From Bacteroidales bacterium (GTDB lineage: Bacteria; Bacteroidota; Bacteroidia; Bacteroidales; UBA7960): DNA of 6,669 bases. Below, piece by piece: positions 1 to 5,228 of the stretch (its first letter is position 1; each line of letters begins with the position of its first letter). The stretch spans positions 1 to 6,669 of the forward strand of contig SLSG01000327.1 of the NCBI GenBank assembly GCA_007130545.1, in the 5' to 3' direction. A program made the position numbers and the translations under genes. The notes beneath the pieces were generated by a model. It worked only from the letters and a program-made list of their open reading frames with translations. It was not told where the DNA came from and searched no databases.

Positions 1-347
1 CCACCTTTATTGGCTTCAACTTCGGCACGAACCTGTCGCTGTTCCCGACCTTTACCAAGGCGTTCTGGGGCATGAAGAACTTCGGGGTTAACTATGGCAT
101 GGTGCTTACCGCCTGGGGCGTAGGCGGCTTTGTGTTCAGCCGCCTGTCACAAACCCTGTTCGCGACCAGCGGCAACCACCGCCTCTCCTTTATCATCGCG
201 GGGATCTGTCTGGTGGTTTGCGCCGGACTGGCACTGGTGCTGGGGAGGATTCAGGCGATGCAGGCTGCTGAACAACCATCTGCTTCTGCCTCCGCGGGCA
301 ATCTTCACGAACCTTTGCGCCCAGTCCCGGTGTATCAGGAGCGCTGA
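1..347 (+). CDS. OFA/OxlT-like MFS transporter, C-terminal fragment (5' end outside window)
   Basis: The frame is open from position 3 to the TGA at 345-347 and gives 114 residues with no start codon needed in the window. The visible part begins TFIGFNFGTNLSLFPTFTKAFWG and continues KNFGVNYGMVLTAWGVGGF. This matches the late transmembrane region of the oxalate:formate antiporter (OFA) branch of the major facilitator superfamily, where GTNLSLFP, a WG(L/M)KNFG loop and a TAWG.GG segment are typical. A last hydrophobic helix (LSFIIAGICLVVCAGLALVLG) is followed by a short polar cytoplasmic tail rich in Ala, Ser and Pro. Members sit in the inner membrane and exchange or co-transport small carboxylates such as oxalate/formate or lactate; the substrate here cannot be deduced from the C-terminus. 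An internal ATG at 72 lies inside a conserved motif and is not the start. Family assignment is firm, substrate unknown. Confidence 0.85.
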   Translation, partial: TFIGFNFGTNLSLFPTFTKAFWGMKNFGVNYGMVLTAWGVGGFVFSRLSQTLFATSGNHRLSFIIAGICLVVCAGLALVLGRIQAMQAAEQPSASASAGNLHEPLRPVPVYQER

Positions 348-381
348 TCAGGACCATGATGGCCTTTCAGTCATTCGTTGA

Positions 382-417
382 TGTGTGGTAAGTAAATTTA
401 TTTACATTTACCATACA
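382..417. repeat. 36-nt imperfect inverted repeat between transporter and secreted-protein genes
   Basis: The arms are TGTGTGGTAA-GTAAA (382-396) and TTTAC-AT-TTACCATACA (401-417) around a TTTA loop. Fifteen base pairs form, including one G-U pair, with a two-base AT bulge at 406-407. It begins 34 nt after the transporter stop codon and ends 65 nt before the next start codon. No T-tract follows either arm, so it is not a classical intrinsic terminator. It could be a transcript-end hairpin for the transporter gene or a dimeric operator built from GTAA/TTAC half-sites. The pairing is seen directly; the role is unknown. Confidence 0.6.
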
Positions 418-482
418 CTGCCTTATCTCCCCATTGGGTCCTAAGCCATTGCAAACCAACGTGTAACTTAATTTCTTTTTCC

Positions 483-920
483 ATGCAGAAAATCGTGGTC
501 ATCACGGCTTTGTTGCTTATGGGCAATTGGGCCGTCTCGCAAACATCGGGAACCTCTCCGGGCGCTGCGGTCCCCAAGCAGAATACCGTCCATATCGACG
601 TGTCCATCTCCCAGCCGAATGTGGAGGCATGCCTGGACAACACCGGGGTCCAACTGCTGCTGCCTGAAAACTGGATCAGGCTTTCCCCCAACCCGGCAAA
701 GGGTTTTGTCTCACTGAATGCTGGCATGCTCAAGACCGGCGAAAGCGTTACGGTTCTGGTTCTGGACAAGGCCGGACACGAGATGCTGCGTTTGCGCAGG
801 CAGGCCGGCGAAGGCGGACTACAGGCCATCATCAACCTGTCGGGCTTTACCAGCGGCTCCTATTTTATCCATGTGATCGGCGAATCCCGCTCTGGGGTGC
901 AGCAATTAATCATCCTTTAA
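483..920 (+). CDS. Small secreted protein with T9SS C-terminal sorting domain
   Basis: This 145-aa protein starts with a Sec signal peptide: MQK, a hydrophobic core around residues 4-18, and likely cleavage near AVSQ-T. Residues about 67-145 look like a type A T9SS sorting domain. They open with the characteristic LSPNPAKGFVSL, continue with a V.V.D..G.E strand pair, then INLSGFTSGSYFIHV, and end in the QQLIIL strand. Such domains carry proteins across the outer membrane of Bacteroidota and are usually removed, leaving the cargo attached to surface lipopolysaccharide. The oddity is size: only about 45 residues remain between signal peptide and sorting domain, with one Cys at 50 and no recognised domain. 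There is no Shine-Dalgarno sequence before ATG 483, as is normal in this phylum. It lies 4 bp upstream of the FISUMP gene and is probably co-transcribed with it. It could be a remnant of a larger cargo. Confidence 0.78.
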   Translation: MQKIVVITALLLMGNWAVSQTSGTSPGAAVPKQNTVHIDVSISQPNVEACLDNTGVQLLLPENWIRLSPNPAKGFVSLNAGMLKTGESVTVLVLDKAGHEMLRLRRQAGEGGLQAIINLSGFTSGSYFIHVIGESRSGVQQLIIL

Positions 921-924
921 TCCC

Positions 925-1953
925 ATGGCCATGAAAAAAAACTTGTTTTTATTTATTGTCGGATGGGCCTTGCCGGTATGTGCGCTATTCGCTTCGGAGG
1001 TGACTGTCAACCAGGACGACCATGCCATTCTCAGGTTGAAGGACTATGTGGGTGACGTACAGTGGCAGCGGTCGACCGATGGAAGCACCTGGCAAAACAT
1101 CAACGGGGCAACCGCCGACACTTTGTTGTTTGTGGCCGATGTCACCACCTGGTTCCGCGCGCAGGTAACTGCCGGATGGTGCGATCCGTTTATTTCCGAA
1201 ACGGTGCTGGTCACGGTCATTCCGGATGGGGGCACGGGATCCTGCCCCACCTGTCCGGGCTCACCAACAGTTGCCGATGCAGAGGGCAATGAGTATCCGA
1301 CAGTGATGATCGGCGAACAATGCTGGATGGCAGAGAACCTGAAAACCACAAAATACCGAAATGGAGACGCCATTGCCCGGCCGGCCACCGAAACCGCCTG
1401 GCGGGCAGCGACCTCCGGTGCTTATGCTGTGTACAGGGACAATGAGGTTCGCAAGGACCAATACGGATTGTTGTATAACTGGTACGCGGTGGATGATGAC
1501 AGGGGCCTTTGTCCGACCGGGTGGCGGGTGCCGACGCATGACGAATGGACCGACCTGGAGAGGGCCATTTGCACAAGCGAAACCTGTGCATCTGACTTTC
1601 CATATGACAATTCAACTTTCAGCTGGGGCGGGACCAACGAGGGGAACAAACTGAAATCCTGCCGCCAGGCCAACTCCCCCCTGGGTGGGGAATGTGCCAC
1701 TAACCAGCACCCTTACTGGGTTCAGCATGCCACGCATTACGGAACGGATGCGTTCTGTTTTGGGGGTCTTCCCGGTGGAGCAAGGAGCGATCCCGGGTTT
1801 TTCGGACTGCTCGACACGGCCCATTGGTGGTCTTCTTCCTCGTTTTCTGGTGAGCATGCCTGGGGGCGCTACCTCTATGAATCAAATGGGGGAGTCGGAC
1901 GCTATTGGTTTTATAAGCATGACGGAATGAGTGTTCGGTGCATAAAGGAGTGA
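925..1953 (+). CDS. Secreted Ig-like plus FISUMP (major paralogous) domain protein
   Basis: The protein has 342 residues. A signal peptide covers about residues 1-24 (KKNLFLFIVGWALPVCALFAS). Residues about 26-100 form an Ig-like repeat common in Bacteroidota surface proteins, with VQWQRSTDGSTWQNINGAT followed by a Tyr/Trp-Phe-Arg strand. From about 117 to 341 lies the Fibrobacter succinogenes major paralogous (FISUMP) domain: GNEYPTVMIGEQCWMAENLK, GLLYNWYAV at 181-189, CPTGWRVPTHDEW at 196-208, GGLPGGAR at 280-287, WWSSS at 301-305 and the closing MSVRCIK. FISUMP proteins are exported and thought to resemble C-type-lectin-like or formylglycine-generating-enzyme folds; their biochemical role is not established. 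No T9SS tail and no good lipobox is present, since LPVC lacks a small residue before Cys. Translation may begin at ATG 925 or at ATG 931, which gives a more typical MKKN signal peptide. Likely second gene of an operon with the small sorting-domain protein. Confidence 0.9.
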   Translation: MAMKKNLFLFIVGWALPVCALFASEVTVNQDDHAILRLKDYVGDVQWQRSTDGSTWQNINGATADTLLFVADVTTWFRAQVTAGWCDPFISETVLVTVIPDGGTGSCPTCPGSPTVADAEGNEYPTVMIGEQCWMAENLKTTKYRNGDAIARPATETAWRAATSGAYAVYRDNEVRKDQYGLLYNWYAVDDDRGLCPTGWRVPTHDEWTDLERAICTSETCASDFPYDNSTFSWGGTNEGNKLKSCRQANSPLGGECATNQHPYWVQHATHYGTDAFCFGGLPGGARSDPGFFGLLDTAHWWSSSSFSGEHAWGRYLYESNGGVGRYWFYKHDGMSVRCIKE

Positions 1954-2016
1954 GCGAGTCAGGGTTTATGCCCAACGCGTGCGCCGGCTATTTTCCTGTT
2001 GCTTTCCCTGCTTTTT

Positions 2017-2057
2017 ACGGATTTTTTCCACTTTTCCGTGTTTTTCAACGCTTTTTT
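2017..2057 (+). terminator. Possible weak terminator after the FISUMP gene
   Basis: ACGGA at 2017-2021 can pair with TCCGT at 2035-2039 across a 13-nt loop, and five T residues follow at 2041-2045. A second tiny CGTG/CAACG hairpin with a bulge (2037-2050) is followed by six T residues at 2052-2057. Both stems are short, so termination strength is doubtful; the site is about 64 nt past the stop codon, a reasonable place for the end of the secreted-protein transcript. Confidence 0.25.
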
Positions 2058-2117
2058 AAAAAATTTGATTTAATTGTTTGTTTAACTTTTATAACTTCGC
2101 CGGGATTTTTTCATCCA

Positions 2118-2145
2118 AACCATGGTTGGCGGATTGGAAAACCAT
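2118..2145. repeat. AACCAT/ATGGTT palindrome plus extra half-site upstream of the acyl-CoA synthetase gene
   Basis: AACCATGGTT at 2118-2127 is a perfect 10-bp palindrome, and with one extra A it extends to an imperfect CCAAACCATGGTTGG at 2115-2129. A further AACCAT lies at 2140-2145, 22 bp (about two helical turns) after the first one. It can pair with ATGGTT at 2122-2127 over a 12-nt loop. The position, 17-44 bp before the start codon, suits an operator or a leader hairpin. No regulator is identified. Confidence 0.3.
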
Positions 2146-2147
2146 TT

Positions 2148-2158
2148 AAAGGGGGGGG
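2148..2158 (+). promoter_or_regulatory. Unusual G8 ribosome-binding-site-like tract before the acyl-CoA synthetase start
   Basis: AAA followed by eight consecutive G residues (2151-2158) ends three bases before ATG 2162. It is the only strongly purine, SD-like sequence before a start codon in the window and supports ATG 2162 as the start. The spacing to ATG is short for a standard Shine-Dalgarno. A G8 homopolymer is also prone to length change in replication and to miscounting in sequencing. Confidence 0.45.
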
Positions 2159-2161
2159 TAT

Positions 2162-4114
2162 ATGAAGCAAACGATTCAATCAGAAAATCTTGCGTTGTTG
2201 TTCCGGGCGGCTGCTGAAAAATACGGCGAGCTCCCTGCTTTTGCCACGCGCCAAAAGGCTAGTGAGTGGAAACCGGTGTCGTATCGGGAGCTATACCAGC
2301 AAGGCCTGAACCTGGCAACCGGACTGATAGAGCTGGGGGTGGAGGCCCGCGAGCATGTGGGCTTGTTTGGCGATAACCGCTTTGAATGGATCCTTTCGGA
2401 TTATGCCGTGCAGCTCTGTGGCGCGGCTGATGTACCCAGGGGAAGGGATGTGACCGATGTGGAGCTGGTTTATATCATAAACCATGCAGGTATCCGCCTG
2501 GCCTTTGTGGAAACCCGGGAACTGCAGGACCGGCTGCTGGGTTTAAGAAGTCAGTTGCCGGAGCTGCGCGAGATTATATTGCTGGACCCTAAGGTGGAGC
2601 CAGGTGAGGGGGTCAGGAAGCTGCTGGACATCTGTGATTTCGGGTCCATGCTTAGAGAGCGCGGAGACCGCAGGGCGGAAGACCGCATTGCCGGCATCCA
2701 ACCCGACGACCTGTTTACGCTGATTTATACCTCCGGAACGACCGGCACACCCAAGGGGGTGATGCTCACCCATGCAAATATGGTCTCCCAGGTCAGGAAT
2801 ATCCCCGGCAGCTACAACTGTACCGACCGGGTATTATCCGTTTTGCCCATCTGGCATATTTTTGAACGGGTGATGGAGATGTACACAATCAGCTTTGGCG
2901 GCTGCACCTATTATTCCGGAATTCAGACACTGGGCGAGGACATGAAAAATGTGGAGCCCACCTTTATGGCTTCGGCCCCCAGGTTGTGGGAAAAACTGCA
3001 CGAACGGATTATGAGGAACATCAAGGCCTCGCATCCGGTGCGGCAGGTCTTGTTTCACATCGCATACTTTTTGTCAAGGCAATACAAGGGCAGTGAGTAT
3101 TTTATCACAAACAAAAACCTGAAGGTAAATCCCCAGCCAATGTGGAAGCGCATTTTGCTCATGCCGTTCCACCTTCTGCGCTGGGCGGTTGTTCTTCCCT
3201 GGTATGGCTTTTTCAATGCGGCAGTACTTGAACGCATCAGGCTCGGGGCCGGAGGCTCACTAAAAGCCACGATTTCCGGTGGAGGCGCGCTACCCTTACA
3301 TATCGACAAGTTTTTCAACAACGTGGGGATTCCCGTGCTCGAAGGCTATGGGATGACAGAAACCTCTCCGGTTATATCGGTCCGGTCGATGGACAACCTG
3401 GTGGTGGGGACTGTGGGACCGCCACTTCCCGAAACGAAAGTTCAAATAAGAAATTCGGATACCAGGGAGGTCATTTATCCGAATGCCGGACTGCCGGACA
3501 ACGGGAAGGGGATAAGGGGAGAGATCTGGGTACGCGGACCCCAGGTAATGAAAGGCTACTACAAGGAACCCGCACTTACCAGGCTTAGCTTCCACGATGG
3601 CTGGCTAAGGACAGGAGACCTGGGGATCATTACCCACAATGATTGTTTGAAAATACTGGGGCGCTGCAAGGCGACCATCGTCCTTTCAAGCGGTGAAAAC
3701 GTGGAGCCCGAACCCATTGAAATGCGCTTGCTTGAAAGCCAGTATATTGAACAATGCATGGTGGTGGGACAGGACAGGAAATTCCTGGGAACGCTTATCG
3801 TTCCGGTTTTTGCAGAATTCCAGCAAGCCGGGTTTCCTGTGCACTCCCCTGAAGACCTTGCGATCAATCCAGCCGTACAAAAGATCATCCGGGAGGAGAT
3901 CAAACGTGTGATATCGCAAGCAGAAGGGTTTAAGTCGTTCGAGCAGATCCGTGATTTCCGGATTCTTAAGGAAAGCTTCCAGGTTGGGGAGGAACTGACC
4001 AACCTGCATAAGGTGAAGCGCCATATCGTTTATGAGAAGTTTGACCATATAATTGCCGATTTATACGCATCAGATTCCGCAAAACCCTTAAAAAACCCCT
4101 GTAATGGAATTTAA
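2162..4114 (+). CDS. Long-chain acyl-CoA synthetase (AMP-forming, FadD15-like class)
   Basis: This 650-aa enzyme activates a carboxylic acid with ATP to an acyl-adenylate and then forms the CoA thioester, feeding beta-oxidation or lipid synthesis. It has full family length. Visible ANL-superfamily motifs are the phosphate-binding YTSGTTGTPKG (189-199), GYGMTETSP (395-403), GWLRTGDLG (480-488, with Asp486 binding the ribose), the hinge region LGRCKATIVLSSGENVEPEPIE (499-520) and the C-terminal ELTNLHKVKR, where Lys617 is the likely adenylation lysine. The DVPRG stretch at 90-94 and the ENVEPEPIE ending of the hinge are typical of the large bacterial long-chain ligase class. The residue after Lys503 is Ala504, where relatives usually have Asp. 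No signal peptide is present; the enzyme is cytoplasmic or membrane-associated. The last 11 bp overlap the downstream symporter gene, implying coupled translation. Chain length and acid type are not deducible. Confidence 0.93.
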   Translation: MKQTIQSENLALLFRAAAEKYGELPAFATRQKASEWKPVSYRELYQQGLNLATGLIELGVEAREHVGLFGDNRFEWILSDYAVQLCGAADVPRGRDVTDVELVYIINHAGIRLAFVETRELQDRLLGLRSQLPELREIILLDPKVEPGEGVRKLLDICDFGSMLRERGDRRAEDRIAGIQPDDLFTLIYTSGTTGTPKGVMLTHANMVSQVRNIPGSYNCTDRVLSVLPIWHIFERVMEMYTISFGGCTYYSGIQTLGEDMKNVEPTFMASAPRLWEKLHERIMRNIKASHPVRQVLFHIAYFLSRQYKGSEYFITNKNLKVNPQPMWKRILLMPFHLLRWAVVLPWYGFFNAAVLERIRLGAGGSLKATISGGGALPLHIDKFFNNVGIPVLEGYGMTETSPVISVRSMDNLVVGTVGPPLPETKVQIRNSDTREVIYPNAGLPDNGKGIRGEIWVRGPQVMKGYYKEPALTRLSFHDGWLRTGDLGIITHNDCLKILGRCKATIVLSSGENVEPEPIEMRLLESQYIEQCMVVGQDRKFLGTLIVPVFAEFQQAGFPVHSPEDLAINPAVQKIIREEIKRVISQAEGFKSFEQIRDFRILKESFQVGEELTNLHKVKRHIVYEKFDHIIADLYASDSAKPLKNPCNGI

Positions 4115-5156
4115 CACACAGCTTCTTTACGGGCACGACCAGGCGCTGCTGGCCCTGATGATCTTTGTCATTATGCTGGGCATGGGTTCCAGCCTGACCG
4201 TCGATGATTTTCGGGCCGTTGCGCGTAAACCCCGTGGGGTGCTGATTGGCTTTATTTCACAGTTCGGGCTGATGCCTTTCCTGGCATTTACCCTGGCTAC
4301 AATCCTGAAAATGCCGCCTGCCTTTGCCATTGCACTCATCCTTATCGGATGCCTGCCCGGCGGGACCACCTCAAATATGTTTGCCTATTTTTCCCGCGGA
4401 TCGGTTGCGCTAAGCATTTCCATGACCACGGCCTCCACAGTTATGGCCCTGCTGATGATGCCCATTATTCTGAAGCTTTATACCGGCGGGTTTACCAGCC
4501 AGATTACCGCCAGTATGCAGGATTCCGGGTCGGGCGCGGAATTTGTGATTCCTACCGGCAATATCATTTCTTCCCTGGTGCTGGTGCTGATCCCGGTGGC
4601 CCTGGGCATGATCCTCAGGAGAAAATCTCCGGTTTGGGCAAAGACTGCCGAGGATACGGCCGGCTTCGTGGCCATACTCGTGATCCTGTACCTTCTGCTG
4701 ACGGCATTTATCCGTCACGGGGGATTGTTTGTCCGCACACCTGTGGAAGTTTACATCGGTGCGATTGGAATCGGACTGGCGGGATTCTTTTTCGGCTACT
4801 GGTTTTCACGCCTGCTGGGGGTATTCCCTCTTTTTCAGCGTGCCATATCGCTCGAAACCGGCATCCAAAACGGTCCCGTTTCTTTTGCGATTATCCTGCT
4901 TAGCTTCCAGGAGCCTTTCCAGAGCCAGATGCTATGGATGGCCATACTCTATTCCACCTTCATTGTAATGACCTCCTCGATCATCACTTTGTATTTCAGG
5001 AAACATGGCCGGTTTGATTGGGAGATCTACAGGAATACAATCATCCATAACCGGCTTTTCGGCGAAAAATACGTCACAGAGTATCCGGGGGGCTTTTTGC
5101 CCGGCCGCCTGCTCAGGGACCCCAGCCAGGGTCACTCGCCAAGCCAGCGGAGGTAA
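4104..5156 (+). CDS. BASS/SBF-family sodium:organic acid symporter
   Basis: The 350-aa protein is strongly hydrophobic with about nine to ten membrane helices between residues 14 and 297, as expected of the bile acid:sodium symporter (BASS, SBF) fold. Two signature crossover regions are visible: PGGTTSNMFAYFSRGSVALS (85-104), with Ser90-Asn91 at the first sodium site, and ETGIQNGPVSFAI (251-263), with Glu251 and Gln255 matching sodium ligands known in the bacterial ASBT homologue. Despite the family name, bacterial members carry varied organic anions such as steroids, pantoate and other carboxylates, so the substrate is open. The start ATG 4104 lies inside the end of the acyl-CoA synthetase gene, whose stop is at 4112-4114, suggesting translational coupling. 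After the last helix there is a polar tail of about 50 residues (301-350), ending in SPSQRR encoded by one copy of a short DNA repeat. Confidence 0.9.
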   Translation: MEFNTQLLYGHDQALLALMIFVIMLGMGSSLTVDDFRAVARKPRGVLIGFISQFGLMPFLAFTLATILKMPPAFAIALILIGCLPGGTTSNMFAYFSRGSVALSISMTTASTVMALLMMPIILKLYTGGFTSQITASMQDSGSGAEFVIPTGNIISSLVLVLIPVALGMILRRKSPVWAKTAEDTAGFVAILVILYLLLTAFIRHGGLFVRTPVEVYIGAIGIGLAGFFFGYWFSRLLGVFPLFQRAISLETGIQNGPVSFAIILLSFQEPFQSQMLWMAILYSTFIVMTSSIITLYFRKHGRFDWEIYRNTIIHNRLFGEKYVTEYPGGFLPGRLLRDPSQGHSPSQRR

Positions 5157-5189
5157 TTCGCACGGGTCCTTTTGCCCAGCCAGCGGAGG
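5121..5189. repeat. Short direct repeats at 18- and 36-bp spacing
   Basis: CC(C/A)AGCCAG occurs at 5121-5129, 5139-5147 and 5175-5183, offsets of 18 and 36 bp. The last two copies extend to a 16-bp unit (5138-5153 and 5174-5189, 15 of 16 bases equal, ending AGCCAGCGGAGG). The second copy spans the end of the symporter gene and the third lies beyond its stop codon. Read on the minus strand, the two longer copies encode a repeated LRWLG in one open frame, but no gene is supported there. Confidence 0.5.
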
Positions 5190-5210
5190 ATGGCCTGAAT
5201 AAGGACGTGC
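5160..5210. terminator. Possible bidirectional terminator hairpin between convergent genes
   Basis: GCACGGGTCCTT (5160-5171) pairs with AAGGACGTGC (5201-5210) through ten base pairs with a GG bulge, enclosing a 29-nt loop. It sits between the symporter stop (5156) and the end of the convergent epimerase gene (5229), the place for a shared terminator. The long loop and the lack of a good U-tract on either side make intrinsic termination uncertain. Confidence 0.35.
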
Positions 5211-5221
5211 GCGCGCGCGCA
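5205..5221. repeat. Alternating purine-pyrimidine (GC)6 tract
   Basis: Seventeen bases alternate purine and pyrimidine without a break, with six GC dinucleotides at 5209-5220. This is simple-sequence DNA with potential to adopt Z-DNA and to change length. It lies 8 bp past the epimerase stop codon in the convergent gap and overlaps the right arm of the hairpin. Confidence 0.6.
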
Positions 5222-5228
5222 GAACGGC

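Larger units (their letters stand above)
1954..2161 (+). promoter_or_regulatory. AT/T-rich intergenic region with probable promoter for the acyl-CoA synthetase unit
   Basis: The 208-bp gap has no credible gene. Its 1991-2060 part is strongly T-rich on the plus strand. Bacteroidota promoters resemble TTTG at -33 and TAnnTTTG at -7. Here TTTG words occur at 2064-2067 and 2077-2080, and TAnnTTTG-like words at 2083-2090 (TAACTTTT) and 2092-2099 (TAACTTCG). No pair has both ideal sequence and ideal spacing: the gap from 2064-2067 is 15 nt to the first -7 candidate and 24 nt to the second. A promoter around 2064-2099 is therefore plausible by position and composition but not proven. Confidence 0.35.

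Noticed and set aside
401..429. Sigma70-like promoter with TTTACA at 401-406
   Set aside because: The best partner 17 bp downstream matches TATAAT poorly, and Bacteroidota use different promoter words; no TTTG/TAnnTTTG pair was found there.
398..835. 145-codon minus-strand open frame
   Set aside because: It is antisense to the T9SS sorting-domain gene, whose signal peptide and conserved C-terminus clearly make the plus strand the coding one.
925..1010. Lipoprotein signal in the FISUMP protein (LPVC)
   Set aside because: The residue before Cys is Val, not Gly, Ala or Ser, and a better signal peptidase I site (LFAS-E) follows.
1938..2165. 75-codon plus-strand open frame across the intergenic region
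   Set aside because: It is rich in Phe because of T-runs in non-coding DNA, begins inside the FISUMP gene and has no recognisable domain.
4349..4903. 184-codon plus-strand open frame inside the symporter gene
   Set aside because: It lies in an alternative frame of a clear BASS transporter and has an implausible His-, Arg- and Gly-rich composition with no domain.
5138..5189. CRISPR-like direct repeat with 36-bp period
   Set aside because: Only two long copies exist, the units are just 16 bp, and one lies inside a coding sequence; there are no cas genes nearby.
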